Below, in pieces: positions 1 through 8,690 of a stretch of DNA of 64,000 bases. Both the position numbers and the translations under genes were made by a program. Source of the DNA: UBA10649 sp965278945 (GTDB lineage: Bacteria > Actinomycetota > Actinomycetes > S36-B12); NCBI GenBank assembly GCA_965278945.1, contig OZ257128.1, forward strand, positions 1,860,001 through 1,924,000, read 5' to 3'. The stretch's first letter is position 1. Every line of letters begins with the position of its first letter. The notes beneath the pieces were generated by a model. The model searched no databases, was not told the DNA's origin, and was given only the letters and a program-made list of their open reading frames with translations.

Positions 1-2960
1 GGGTTCACCCGGCCCAGGAGTGCCAGATCTCGTTCGGCCGCCTTGAGCCGCTTCTCCTGTTCCGTGCGCACGAATGGGTACGCGACAGGCTCCTCCGTCG
101 GCAGCTCATCGCCGGGTGACGGTGGGGTCGGCGGCACGAGCTGATCGGGACCGTACTCGGCGAGCAGGACGTCCGACTCGACGCCGAAGTCCTCGAGCAC
201 CTTGTCCTCGACCTGCTCGATGCGCATGCGCTGCTCGGCCCGGGCCACCTCGTCACGGTGGACGGAGTCCTTGAGCAGATCGGACTCCGCACCGAGTTCG
301 CGGCGGGCGACTCGAACACGCTGCAGGTGGATATCGCGGTCGCGCGTCGTGCGCTCGACTGCCGTGCGAGCGCGTCCCGCCGCCGCGACCGAGATCTCGA
401 TCCGGCTGAGCGCGACGCGGGCACCGGCATGAACCGCCTGCGCCACGATCAGTTCGCGAGCGCGCTGCTCGCGTCGCTCTCGCGCGGCGACCCTCGCCTG
501 ACGCTCACTGGCCGCGCTGCGCTCGAGCTGCTGTGCACGCTCGGCGACAGCGCTGACGCGCTCCTCCGCGGTTCGCAGCGCAAGACGGGCATCAACCTCG
601 TTGCGTCGGGCTGCGTCGGCGGCCTCGGCCAGCGCGACTCGTGCGTCACTGTCGGGCTGGACGTCGGGTTCGACCTGGGCAGCGTCGAGACGGGACTGCA
701 GTTGGTGAAGGCTCTCCTCGTCGGCCGCGAGTGCGGTCTGGGCTGCAGCGCGTGCGGCGGTCAGCCGATCCGCCTCAGCGCCAGCGGCGCGTGCGACCTG
801 GCCCAGTTGGCCAAGCTGCTCGGCCACCGCGGCGAGACGGGCATCGGACTCGTGCAGCCGGGCGAGCGACGACTCCACCCGCGCGGCCGCCTCCTGCTGA
901 CGGCTGCGTGCGGCCGCCATGTCGAAGCGAAGCCGGTCGAGCTCATGGACAAGCAGGTCCAGTTGCGACGTGGCCTCGTCGTAGGCGGCCTGCACCTCAA
1001 GGAGGCTGGGCGCGCTGGCCGAGCCACCGTGCACTACTCCGCTCGCGAGCACGTCGCCGGCCGGCGTGACGAAGGCCAGGCTCGGGTGGAGTGTCTGCAT
1101 GGCGCGCGCAGCGTCGAGGTCATCGGCCATCGCCCAGCGCTCGAGCAGGTGATCGACCACGGGCTGCAAGGACTCATCGCACGTGACGAACTCCACGAGC
1201 GGACGACCGGCCTCGCGCACGTGGGGGCGATCGGCACGCGGTCGCTCGGCGTCGGCGATGACGATGGCCGCTCGACCGGCGTCCTCGTCCTTCAGGAGCA
1301 CGATCGCGCGCATCGCCGCATCCATGCCGGTGACAACAACCGCATCGGCGACGTCGCCGAACGCTGCAGCGACAGCGGTCTGCGCCCCGGGCTCGACATG
1401 CAGCAGGCTCGCGAGCGTTCCCAGCACGCCGGGCACGAGCGGATCAAGAAGTCGAGCGCCGGCGTCCTTGCGCCGCAAGCCAATGGACAGCGCCTCGGCC
1501 CTGGCACTCAGCGCAGCACGTTCGCGTTCGGCCGCCGCTTCGCGCGCACGCAGCGCCTCGACGGCTCCGTCCGCGGCGATCATCTCGGCTTCGGCGGTCT
1601 CGTGGTCGGCGTCGAGACTGTGCTCCCCGGCATCGAGGCCGGCGACGTCGACCTCGATCCGCTGGAACTCGCGCTGAGCGGTCTCCCCGCGCTGCCTCGC
1701 CTCGACGATCTGCGCCGTGAGTCGCTCGATCTCGTTGCCGCGGGTCTCCATCCGCGACCGCGCCGCATTCACCTGGCCGGACAACCGGGCCAGTCCCTCG
1801 CGCCGGTCAGCAGCAGCGCGCTCGACGTCGGCAATTCGACGCTCCTCCGCGACGGATGCCTGCTCCGCGGCAATGCGCAGTGCCTCGGTCTGGGACTGCG
1901 CGTCGCGGCGCTGCTCCACCTCGCGGCCGAGCTCGAACTCCTCGGTCCGCAGCGCTCTCGCCTCGGTCTCGATCTGCTCTGGGTCGCGCCCGGATCCCTC
2001 GGCCTCGGGCTCGGGCTGCAGGTGACGCACGCGCTCGGCGGACAACTGGACAAGTCCGTGGAATCGCTCTCGCAGGCCACTCAGGGAGAACCAGGTCTCC
2101 TGCGCCGCGGCCAGCCGCGGGGCGTCGAGCGCGGCCTGCTCCTCGGCCTGTGTCTCCTGCTCCAGGAGGATCGCGAGGTCGGCGTCGACCTTGGCCTGAC
2201 GATCGCGCAGCGCCGTCTCGTCGGCCACCTCGGCAGCGAACGCGGCACGCAGAGCGAGCAGGTCGTCGGCCATCAGTCGCAGGCGGGCATCGCGCACCTC
2301 GGACTGGATGACGACCGCGCGTCGGGCCACTTCGGCCTGTCGGCCCAGCGGCTTGAGCTGGCGACGCAACTCGCCGGTGAGGTCCTGCAGGCGGGTGAGA
2401 TTGGCCTGCATCGAGTCGAGCTTGCGAAGCGCCTTCTCCTTGCGCTTGCGATGCTTCAGGACGCCGGCCGCCTCCTCGATGAATCCGCGGCGGTCTTCGG
2501 GGGTCGCCTGCAAGATCGTGTCGAGCTGGCCCTGTCCGACGATGACATGCATCTCGCGCCCGATGCCGGAGTCGCTGAGCAGCTCCTGCACGTCGAGCAG
2601 CCGGCAGGGCTGGCCGTTGATCGCGTACTCCGAGCCGCCGTTGCGGAACAGGGTCCGGGAGACGGTGACCTCGGTGTATTCGATGGGCAGCGCACCGTCG
2701 GAGTTGTCGATGGTCAGCGAGACCTCGGCGCGGCCCAGCGGAGCGCGGCCTGCGGTGCCGGAGAAGATGACGTCTTCCATCTTGCCGCCGCGCAGCGACT
2801 TGGCCCCCTGCTCGCCCATGACCCATGCGAGGGCGTCGACGACATTGGACTTGCCCGAGCCGTTGGGGCCCACCACGCACGTCACTCCGGGCTCGAAGTG
2901 CAGCGTGGTTGTCGACGCGAAGGACTTGAATCCCTTCAGCGTCAAGCTCTTCAAATGCAC
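1..2960 (-). CDS. smc: Chromosome segregation protein SMC (3' end cut by window)
   Basis: SMC ATPase, the core of bacterial condensin with ScpA and ScpB, which compacts and segregates chromosomes. About 986 residues are present from a GTG start (first residues HLKSLTLKGFKSFA). A Walker A GPNGSGKSN lies at about residues 31-39, followed by a long charged coiled-coil region with a hinge. The reading frame is still open at base 1, where the sequence reads AERDLALLGRVN, a conserved stretch just before the C-terminal ATPase lobe. Roughly 200 residues, including the signature motif and Walker B, lie outside the window. No frameshift is seen at the two ends I checked. It is the last visible gene of the yceD-rpmF-plsX-acp-rnc-mutM-smc run and starts 9 nt after mutM. 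Confidence 0.96.
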   Translation of the reverse strand, partial: MHLKSLTLKGFKSFASTTTLHFEPGVTCVVGPNGSGKSNVVDALAWVMGEQGAKSLRGGKMEDVIFSGTAGRAPLGRAEVSLTIDNSDGALPIEYTEVTVSRTLFRNGGSEYAINGQPCRLLDVQELLSDSGIGREMHVIVGQGQLDTILQATPEDRRGFIEEAAGVLKHRKRKEKALRKLDSMQANLTRLQDLTGELRRQLKPLGRQAEVARRAVVIQSEVRDARLRLMADDLLALRAAFAAEVADETALRDRQAKVDADLAILLEQETQAEEQAALDAPRLAAAQETWFSLSGLRERFHGLVQLSAERVRHLQPEPEAEGSGRDPEQIETEARALRTEEFELGREVEQRRDAQSQTEALRIAAEQASVAEERRIADVERAAADRREGLARLSGQVNAARSRMETRGNEIERLTAQIVEARQRGETAQREFQRIEVDVAGLDAGEHSLDADHETAEAEMIAADGAVEALRAREAAAERERAALSARAEALSIGLRRKDAGARLLDPLVPGVLGTLASLLHVEPGAQTAVAAAFGDVADAVVVTGMDAAMRAIVLLKDEDAGRAAIVIADAERPRADRPHVREAGRPLVEFVTCDESLQPVVDHLLERWAMADDLDAARAMQTLHPSLAFVTPAGDVLASGVVHGGSASAPSLLEVQAAYDEATSQLDLLVHELDRLRFDMAAARSRQQEAAARVESSLARLHESDARLAAVAEQLGQLGQVARAAGAEADRLTAARAAAQTALAADEESLHQLQSRLDAAQVEPDVQPDSDARVALAEAADAARRNEVDARLALRTAEERVSAVAERAQQLERSAASERQARVAARERREQRARELIVAQAVHAGARVALSRIEISVAAAGRARTAVERTTRDRDIHLQRVRVARRELGAESDLLKDSVHRDEVARAEQRMRIEQVEDKVLEDFGVESDVLLAEYGPDQLVPPTPPSPGDELPTEEPVAYPFVRTEQEKRLKAAERDLALLGRVN

Positions 2961-2969
2961 GCCCGGACT

Positions 2970-3863
2970 CTACCTTTCACCGGTCGGGCTGGGACGAGGG
3001 GCGCGCTGGCACTGGGGACAGAAGTACGAGCTCCGGTTCATGAACGCGGTCCTGCGGATGGCGGTCCCGCATCTGGGACAGGGCAGGCCCTCCTGCCCGT
3101 AGGCGGCCAGGCTGCGGTCGAAGTACCCGCTTTGTCCGTTCACATTGACGTACAGGGCGTCAAAACTGGTTCCGCCCTGATCCAGGGCCTCGGCCATGAC
3201 GGTCCTCGCGGCATCGATCAGGGCCCCCGTCTGTGCCGCGGTGAGGCGGTTCGCGGGTCGAAAGCCGTTGATCGAGGTTCGCCATAGCGACTCATCCGCG
3301 TAGATATTGCCCACTCCCGAGATCACGGTCTGGTCGAGCAGCACCCTCTTGATCTCCGACGTCCGCGAGCGCATGCGGCGAATGACCGCGTGCTGGTCGA
3401 ACAGCGGGTCGAGCGGGTCGCGGGCGATGTGCGCCACCGGGCTGGGGACCTGTCCGCCGCCGCCGTCGTCGACCAGGTCCGCGATCGCGAGCCCGCCGAA
3501 CGTGCGCTGGTCGACGAATCGCAGCTGCGGACCGCCGTCCTCGAACACCACACGCACCCGCAGATGGGCCTCGTCGGGCGCGTCGGAATCCTCGACGAGG
3601 AGCTGTCCGCTCATGCCCAGGTGGCCAACGACGGCCAGGTCCGCAGGCGCGCCGTCCTCGCGAAGGGGCAGCCACAGGTACTTGCCGCGGCGGCTGGCCG
3701 CCGCGATGGTCCGACCGACGAGCCGTCGGGAGAAGTCGGCTGCTCCCGCGTCGTGCCGGCGCACCGCCCGATCGTGCAGGACCTCGACGACAGCAATGGT
3801 CCGGCCTGTGACGTGATCGTCGAGGCCCCGTCGGACCACCTCTACCTCGGGAAGCTCCGGCAC
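2970..3863 (-). CDS. mutM: Formamidopyrimidine-DNA glycosylase (Fpg/MutM)
   Basis: Base-excision repair enzyme that removes 8-oxoguanine and other oxidised purines and then cleaves the abasic site. The 297-residue protein begins MPELPEVE, so Pro2 (Schiff-base nucleophile) and Glu3 are present. The C-terminus carries the four-Cys zinc finger (CPRC...CPQC) that grips DNA. Length is normal for the family. It sits 6 nt downstream of rnc and 9 nt upstream of smc, the usual actinobacterial order rnc-mutM-smc, so co-transcription is expected. Confidence 0.97.
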   Translation of the reverse strand: MPELPEVEVVRRGLDDHVTGRTIAVVEVLHDRAVRRHDAGAADFSRRLVGRTIAAASRRGKYLWLPLREDGAPADLAVVGHLGMSGQLLVEDSDAPDEAHLRVRVVFEDGGPQLRFVDQRTFGGLAIADLVDDGGGGQVPSPVAHIARDPLDPLFDQHAVIRRMRSRTSEIKRVLLDQTVISGVGNIYADESLWRTSINGFRPANRLTAAQTGALIDAARTVMAEALDQGGTSFDALYVNVNGQSGYFDRSLAAYGQEGLPCPRCGTAIRRTAFMNRSSYFCPQCQRAPRPSPTGER

Positions 3864-3869
3864 CAGTTC

Positions 3870-4568
3870 TCAGCCGGCGTCAGGGTGATCGGTGCGAATG
3901 CGTCCGTACGCAGCGGCGGCCGCCTCCTGCTCGGCGACCTTCTTCGACCGCCCGGTCCCGGTGCCGAGCACGCTCCCGCCGACGAATGCCTCGGCGAAGA
4001 ACTCCTTGGCATGGTCGGGACCGACATCGGATACGCGGTACTCGGGCAGACCGAGTCCGGCCGATGCGGCGATCTCCTGCAGCGAGGTCTTCCAGTCCAG
4101 CCCCGCGCCAAGCTCCGCGGCGCTGTCGATCATGGGATCGAAGAGCAGGTGGATCACTGTCGCGGCGGCGTCGATGCCCGAGGTCAAGAACACGGCCCCG
4201 AACAACGCCTCGGTCGTGTCGGCGAGGATCGACGACTTGTCCCGTCCGCCCGTCGTCTCCTCCCCACGTCCCAGGTACACGTAATCGCCGAGGCCAAGCG
4301 TGCGAGCGACCTCGGCGAGCGCGCTCGCATTCACCACGGCAGCGCGCAGCTTGGCCAGCTGGCCCTCGCTCCAGTCCGGATAGCGGCGGTACAAGGTCTC
4401 GGTGACGACGATGCCGAGCACCGCATCGCCGAGGAACTCCAGGCGCTCGTTCGTGGGCAAGCCGCCGTTCTCGTACGCATAAGACCGGTGCATGAGGGCG
4501 AGCTCGAGCAGTTCGGGGTCGATCTCCACGCCGAGGCTGGCCAGCAGGTCGGATCGGTCCACGCTCAT
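3870..4568 (-). CDS. rnc: Ribonuclease III
   Basis: Double-strand-specific endoribonuclease for rRNA and mRNA processing. The 232-residue protein has the RNase III signature NERLEFLGDAVLG in the N-terminal catalytic domain, with the second acidic cluster near DTTEALFGAVF, and a C-terminal double-stranded RNA-binding domain (about residues 160-225, ending with the basic helix RSKKVAEQEAA). The ATG at 4568 is chosen because it begins MSVDRSDLLASLG and overlaps the stop of the upstream acyl-carrier-like gene by 4 nt (ATGA). Longer upstream starts in this frame would run through that gene. Confidence 0.96.
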   Translation of the reverse strand: MSVDRSDLLASLGVEIDPELLELALMHRSYAYENGGLPTNERLEFLGDAVLGIVVTETLYRRYPDWSEGQLAKLRAAVVNASALAEVARTLGLGDYVYLGRGEETTGGRDKSSILADTTEALFGAVFLTSGIDAAATVIHLLFDPMIDSAAELGAGLDWKTSLQEIAASAGLGLPEYRVSDVGPDHAKEFFAEAFVGGSVLGTGTGRSKKVAEQEAAAAAYGRIRTDHPDAG

Positions 4569-4837
4569 GCCTGCCCCTGTCCGCGGGCCGCGATCGCGGT
4601 GACGAGGTCGGCGACCGTGACCAGTCCGTCGACATCGGAGTCGGTGAGCACGCACTCGGTTCCGCCCTCGACAGCGGCCGATGCGACCGCATCGCTGACG
4701 CAGACGAGGTCGGCTGCGGTGAGACCGATGCCGTCAAGTGGGGAGTCCTCACGCACGGTCGCGACGATGTCATCGCCCACGACCGCGGCCAGGCCACGCT
4801 CGGCAAGGCTGGCGGCGACCGCCCGGTCGATGCTCAT
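4565..4837 (-). CDS. Acyl-carrier-protein-like protein lacking the phosphopantetheine serine
   Basis: A 90-residue acidic protein between plsX and rnc, the place where acpP lies in plsX-acpP-rnc clusters of many Gram-positive bacteria. Its second half aligns by eye with ACP helices II-IV: SPLDGIGLTAADLV corresponds to the ACP segment EDLGADSLDVVELV, and LTDSDVDGLVTVADLVTAI to the ACP C-terminal helix. The DSL attachment motif reads IGL here, so the serine that carries phosphopantetheine is glycine. It overlaps plsX and rnc by 4 nt each, so it is very probably translated. I infer an ACP fold that cannot carry an acyl chain; its role is unknown. Confidence 0.72.
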   Translation of the reverse strand: MSIDRAVAASLAERGLAAVVGDDIVATVREDSPLDGIGLTAADLVCVSDAVASAAVEGGTECVLTDSDVDGLVTVADLVTAIAARGQGQA

Positions 4838-5823
4838 CGGGCCGTCAGGGACGACAGCGCGTGCTGCGTTGCATCAACGAGACCAGTCCGGACCGCGCGA
4901 TCCGCGAGCCGGACGCAGGCGCAGACCTCGTCCGCGGTCCCGGCGCCATGCCCGATGACCGTCACGCCATTGACTCCCAGCAGCATGCCGCCCGCAAAGT
5001 CACCGGTGACGGTGTCGCGAATGACGCGCCGGGCCGGCTCTGGGTCGCCGTACGCCTCCCCCATGCGGTGCGCCGACCACAGCACCGCTCCCTCGATTCC
5101 CTTGAGCAGGACGTTGCCGGTAAATCCGTCGGTGACGAAGACCTGAGCCGTCGTGCCGAGAGCGACGTCATGCCCCTCGACCGCGCCGACGTACCGCAGT
5201 CCGAGCGCGGGCAGCGACTCCGACAGCAGGTCGTGGGTGGACTTGCGCATGCGGTCGCCCTTGCCGTCCTCGCTGCCGATGCTGATGAGACCGATGGCTG
5301 GATCCTCCACGCCGAGTGACTTCGCGTAGGCCCAGCCGGCGAGGGCGAACTGTCGAAGGACGTCCGGGGTGGCGTCAGGGGCCGCTCCGGCATCGACGAG
5401 CACGACCGGTCCCGTCAGTGAGGGCAGCACCACGGCGAGCGCCGGACGCGACATCCCACGCAGCCGGCCAAGACCGAGCACGGAAGCGGCGACGGCCGCA
5501 CCGGTGTGGCCGACGGAGACCCAGGCGTCGGCAATACCCGCGTTGACCAGCCCGACGGCCACCGTCACGGTGACGTCATCGTGGGTACGAAGCAGTGACA
5601 GCGGGTTGCCAGCCATCGACGCGCCGCGACCGGCGTCGACAATGCGGACCGAGGTCAGGTCGACGCCGCGGTCGCCCAGCAGGTCGCGCGCGGTCTGGGC
5701 TGGCCCGACGACGATCAGATCGACCGATGGCGAAGACGAGGGACCACAGAGCGTGGCGATGGCGTCGGCAACGACACCCGGCGCACCATCGCCGCCAAGG
5801 AGATCAAGGGCGACGGTCGCCAA
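4834..5823 (-). CDS. plsX: Phosphate acyltransferase PlsX
   Basis: Makes acyl-phosphate from acyl-ACP for phosphatidic acid synthesis; peripheral membrane enzyme. The 329-residue protein starts with the family signature MATVALDLLGGDGAP and ends close to the next gene. The start codon is TTG: an in-frame TAG lies two codons upstream, so no earlier start exists. It begins 3 nt after the rpmF stop and overlaps the ACP-like gene by 4 nt. The downstream partner PlsY is not in the window; a PlsC-type acyltransferase is at 18863-19639. Confidence 0.95.
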   Translation of the reverse strand: MATVALDLLGGDGAPGVVADAIATLCGPSSSPSVDLIVVGPAQTARDLLGDRGVDLTSVRIVDAGRGASMAGNPLSLLRTHDDVTVTVAVGLVNAGIADAWVSVGHTGAAVAASVLGLGRLRGMSRPALAVVLPSLTGPVVLVDAGAAPDATPDVLRQFALAGWAYAKSLGVEDPAIGLISIGSEDGKGDRMRKSTHDLLSESLPALGLRYVGAVEGHDVALGTTAQVFVTDGFTGNVLLKGIEGAVLWSAHRMGEAYGDPEPARRVIRDTVTGDFAGGMLLGVNGVTVIGHGAGTADEVCACVRLADRAVRTGLVDATQHALSSLTAR

Positions 5824-5826
5824 TTC

Positions 5827-6000
5827 CTAGACGTCCAGTACGCGACGCTTGGCGTAGGTGCCGCACGTGGGGCACGCGGTGTGCGCCAGGCGCTTCTCCT
5901 TGCACCGCACGCAGGTGACGAGGTTCGGCAACGTGGTCTTCCACTGCGCGCGGCGATGACGGGTGTTGGAGCGGGACATCTTCCGCTTGGGAACTGGCAC
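5827..6000 (-). CDS. rpmF: 50S ribosomal protein L32
   Basis: A 57-residue ribosomal protein. From the GTG at 6000 it reads VPVPKRKMSRSNTRHRR, the canonical L32 start, then a four-Cys zinc ribbon (CVRC and CPTC) and a basic tail. It lies between the DUF177 gene and plsX, the conserved yceD-rpmF-plsX order that links translation capacity with phospholipid synthesis. The 63-nt gap upstream is its only leader. Confidence 0.95.
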   Translation of the reverse strand: MPVPKRKMSRSNTRHRRAQWKTTLPNLVTCVRCKEKRLAHTACPTCGTYAKRRVLDV

Positions 6001-6063
6001 GGTGCTTCCTTTGGTCGGTTTCTAGCTCTCGGTTACTGCGGTCGTGCGGTGGTGCGGTGGTGC

Positions 6064-6630
6064 CTAGCGGACGTCTGGCTCGGTGAGGGCCGCGAGGGCC
6101 GCCCACCGAGGGTCGGTCTGTTCGTGCGCGTGCTGCGGATCGTCCTCCAGGCGCGTGCCGCATTCGGCGCACAGCCCGGGGCAGTCCTCGCGGCACAGCG
6201 GGGCGAGTGGCAGGTCCAGCACCACCGCGTCCCGCAGCACCGGCTCAAGGTCGAGGGTGTCGTCCTTGAGTACCGGAAGCGGATCGAAGAACTCATCCTC
6301 GTCCTCCACGACCACGCCACGGGCGTTAGTCGAGGGATAGCGGAACAGCTCGGTGAGGTCGATCTCCTGCTGCCAGCCGAACGGGTCGAGGCATCGCGAG
6401 CATTCCGCGGTTACCTCGAGGTCCGCCGATCCGGACACCAGGACACCCTCGAGAACGGACTCCAATCGCAGATCCAGATCGATTGGCGAACCCTCGGGCA
6501 CCCGAGCCATCGCGACGCCAAGGCCAGCCGGGGCCGGAACGTCTCGGGTCACGGTGACCATCGACCCAGGGGTGCGTTGCAGGCTCCGCACGTCGAGGAC
6601 GAGAGGATGTTGCGGGTCGAGGCCGGTCAC
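6064..6630 (-). CDS. DUF177 (YceD) family protein
   Basis: The 188-residue protein matches the YceD/DUF177 family, whose members are almost always encoded just before rpmF and have been linked to 23S rRNA accumulation in plants and bacteria. Cysteine pairs are visible (CSRCL near residue 80; CREDCPGLCAECG near 150), consistent with metal binding. The GTG start at 6630 is supported by a GGAGGG ribosome-binding site just upstream, itself directly beside a structured element at 6643-6688. First gene of the visible rpmF-plsX run. Confidence 0.88.
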   Translation of the reverse strand: MTGLDPQHPLVLDVRSLQRTPGSMVTVTRDVPAPAGLGVAMARVPEGSPIDLDLRLESVLEGVLVSGSADLEVTAECSRCLDPFGWQQEIDLTELFRYPSTNARGVVVEDEDEFFDPLPVLKDDTLDLEPVLRDAVVLDLPLAPLCREDCPGLCAECGTRLEDDPQHAHEQTDPRWAALAALTEPDVR

Positions 6631-6642
6631 TGGGACCCTCCA

Positions 6643-6688
6643 CTTTCGGCACGGCTAACCGTGGCCTCGCTAGAGGCCTCGCCGAAAG
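6643..6688 (-). promoter_or_regulatory. Predicted three-way-junction RNA element upstream of the DUF177-rpmF operon
   Basis: In RNA orientation an outer stem CUUUCGGC/GCCGAAAG (8 perfect pairs) encloses two small hairpins: GGCCUC-UAGC-GAGGCC (6 pairs) and ACGG-UUAG-CCGU (4 pairs). All arms are perfect, leaving almost no unpaired bases. The element ends a few bases before the Shine-Dalgarno sequence of the DUF177 gene. There is no T-tract, so it is not a classical terminator. A translational control element or processing site is an inference. Confidence 0.5.
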
Positions 6689-6733
6689 GTTACCGGAGGG
6701 TCCGCGAAAGCGGAAAATGCCCTGTTCGAGGCG

Positions 6734-6949
6734 CTACTTCGTCGGAGCCTGATCCCCCGGGGTTCCCTCAACATCCGGTCGTGCCTGTCCGACCGCCTCC
6801 TCGAGGCTGAGTCCGGTGTCGGCGTCCTCCATAGCGGCCACGTCTTCCGCAGCCTCGTTCTCGATCTCCTCGATGCGGGTACGAGCGAACTTCGCGTCGT
6901 CGGCGGTCGAATCTGCGCCTTCGCTGCCTGCTGGGCTGGTGTCGCTCAT
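6734..6949 (-). CDS. Small acidic protein of unknown function
   Basis: A 71-residue, strongly acidic protein (begins MSDTSPAGSEGAD), with a short predicted helix in the middle (FARTRIEEIENEAAEDVAAMEDAD) and low-complexity ends. It is probably real because the ATG is preceded by AAGGAG at good spacing and it lies in line between the DivIVA-like gene and the DUF177 gene. I recognise no family. No Cys, membrane segment or signal peptide is present. Confidence 0.55.
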   Translation of the reverse strand: MSDTSPAGSEGADSTADDAKFARTRIEEIENEAAEDVAAMEDADTGLSLEEAVGQARPDVEGTPGDQAPTK

Positions 6950-7026
6950 GGCCGCTCCTTCGTTGGGGTTGATGGTGAGTACCCCGGCGAAGGCGGCTCT
7001 AAGCGGTGCCCACGTTCGTGACGGCG

Positions 7027-7560
7027 CTAGCGGCGGTCGTCTGGCCGATTCATGTCGATGAAGCCGGTATCGGCATCGTCGTAAGGCTGGTCCTGGATCG
7101 GGGCCAGTTCCTGGTACATCTGGCTCCGCAGGCGCTCACGGCCGCGATCGACAGTCTGCAGGGTCTTTTGCAAGGTGATCTCGAAGGTCGCCAGCTTGGC
7201 ATCGATGTAGTCGTCGGTCTCCTTGCGCATGTGGGCGGTCTCCTGCGCGGCGTGGTTCGTCACGGCGTTCGCCTCGTCCACGGCAGCGAGGTAGACCTCG
7301 TGCTCGGACACCAGGCGGTCGGCCTCGGCGCGGGCCCGCTCGAGAATGCGATCGGCCTCACGACGCCCGTCCTGGACCACTGCCTCGCGGTCGGCGAGCA
7401 GCTCATCGGCGCGGTGCACCGACTCGGGGAGCAACTGCCGGATCTCGTCGATCAGGTCGAGCACCTGCGAACGGTTGACCAGGCACGATGCCGACAGCGG
7501 CATGGACTTGGCGTCCTCGACGAGGACGGCTAGTTCGTCGAGTCGTTCCTGAACGTCCAC
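7027..7560 (-). CDS. DivIVA-like coiled-coil protein
   Basis: A 177-residue protein dominated by one heptad-rich helix (about residues 45-150, rich in Ala, Glu and Arg), with a short N-terminal segment MDVQERLDELAVLVEDAK and an acidic tail. Actinobacteria carry such a protein at this site (Rv2927c type, often annotated as DivIVA or cell division initiation protein). The GTG start is supported by AGGAG six bases upstream. It lies 36 nt downstream of coaD. A role in polar growth or division is inferred from family annotation only. Confidence 0.75.
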   Translation of the reverse strand: MDVQERLDELAVLVEDAKSMPLSASCLVNRSQVLDLIDEIRQLLPESVHRADELLADREAVVQDGRREADRILERARAEADRLVSEHEVYLAAVDEANAVTNHAAQETAHMRKETDDYIDAKLATFEITLQKTLQTVDRGRERLRSQMYQELAPIQDQPYDDADTGFIDMNRPDDRR

Positions 7561-7596
7561 GAGATGCTCCTAGGTCCGCGATAGCCGAAGGGGCGG

Positions 7597-8091
7597 CTAC
7601 TTCTGCGCTCCCATTGTGTCGGAGAGTTTCTCATGCAGCCGGACCAACACGGCCTCAGGAACCAGTCCTGTCACATCTCCCCCGTACTTCGCGATCTCCT
7701 TGACCAGGCTGGAGGACAGGAAACTGTAGAGCGGGTTGGTCGAGATGAACAGCGTCTCGACGTTCGCGAGGCGGTAGTTCATCTGGGCCATCTGCAGCTC
7801 GTAGTCGAAGTCGCTGACCGCTCGCAGTCCCTTGACGATCGCCTTGATGGAATGCTCCCGGCAGTAGTCGACGAGCAGTCCGTGGAAGGAATCGACCCGC
7901 ACGTTCGGGAACGGCGCGACGACCTCGCGAAGCAGGTCAATCCGCTCGTCAACGGAGAACAGGCTCGATTTCGTCTGATTGATGAGGACGGCGACGACCA
8001 CCTCGTCCGCAAGTTCAGCGGCGCGCGCGAACACGTCTACGTGGCCATTGGTGCAGGGATCGAAGGATCCAGGACAGACCGCGGTCCTCAT
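7597..8091 (-). CDS. coaD: Phosphopantetheine adenylyltransferase
   Basis: Penultimate step of coenzyme A synthesis: 4'-phosphopantetheine plus ATP gives dephospho-CoA. The 164-residue protein starts MRTAVCPGSFDP and has the nucleotidyltransferase motif GSFDPCTNGHVD with its catalytic His. A second conserved block is SLFSVDERIDLL. The ATG at 8091 overlaps the rsmD stop by 4 nt; the longer frame to 8139 lacks homology. The rsmD-coaD pairing is conserved in many bacteria. Confidence 0.96.
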   Translation of the reverse strand: MRTAVCPGSFDPCTNGHVDVFARAAELADEVVVAVLINQTKSSLFSVDERIDLLREVVAPFPNVRVDSFHGLLVDYCREHSIKAIVKGLRAVSDFDYELQMAQMNYRLANVETLFISTNPLYSFLSSSLVKEIAKYGGDVTGLVPEAVLVRLHEKLSDTMGAQK

Positions 8092-8690
8092 TGGACGTCC
8101 TCCGTGCTGTGGGCTGCCACCGACGCCTGACCGTACCAAAGGACGGTATCCCCGTAGGGGCGGCGCCGTGGCTCAGCCCACGACGGCGGCATCGGGTTCT
8201 TGTGGTCCTTGGCGTCTCGTTCGACGACGACGATCGCGTCGTCCGCGAGCCATCCGGCATCCGCCAGGCCGGCAAGCAGGTCGCGCACGTCTTCGGCCGG
8301 CCAGTCGTAGGGCGGATCGACGAAGCACACGTCCACCTTGCCGTCGGGCACCGACGAGGTGGCGATCTGCCGCGCGTCCTTGATGAGCACCTGCGCGCCG
8401 TCGTGCCCGACGGCCGCGACGTTGGCCGCCAGCACCGTCGCGCTCGCCCTGGTCTTCTCGACGAGGATCGCGCTGTGCGCTCCGCGGCTCAGCGACTCCA
8501 GGCCAAGCGCCCCGGTCCCGGCAAACAGGTCAAGCACGCGCAACTGGGACCACGTACGACCGGTCGAGGCAAGCTCGCTTTCGATCGTGGAGAACAGCGC
8601 CTCGCGAACTCGGTCGGTCGTCGGCCTGGTCCCCTTCGCTGGCACGGCAAGTCGCCGTCCACGGGCGGTCCCGGCGATGATGCGCGTCAC
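8088..8690 (-). CDS. rsmD: 16S rRNA (guanine966-N2)-methyltransferase RsmD
   Basis: SAM-dependent methyltransferase for small-subunit rRNA. The 200-residue protein has the N-terminal MTRIIAGTARGRRL motif, SAM-binding LDLFAGTGALGLE, and the catalytic DPPY (FVDPPYDW). It overlaps coaD downstream and recG upstream by 4 nt each, so the three genes are translationally coupled. Confidence 0.95.
   Translation of the reverse strand: MTRIIAGTARGRRLAVPAKGTRPTTDRVREALFSTIESELASTGRTWSQLRVLDLFAGTGALGLESLSRGAHSAILVEKTRASATVLAANVAAVGHDGAQVLIKDARQIATSSVPDGKVDVCFVDPPYDWPAEDVRDLLAGLADAGWLADDAIVVVERDAKDHKNPMPPSWAEPRRRPYGDTVLWYGQASVAAHSTEDVQ

Noticed and set aside
258..3287. A 1009-codon open frame on the plus strand opposite smc and mutM
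   Set aside because: It is the antisense shadow of smc, a common artefact in high-GC DNA; it has no start signal or recognisable domain, while smc is clearly coding.
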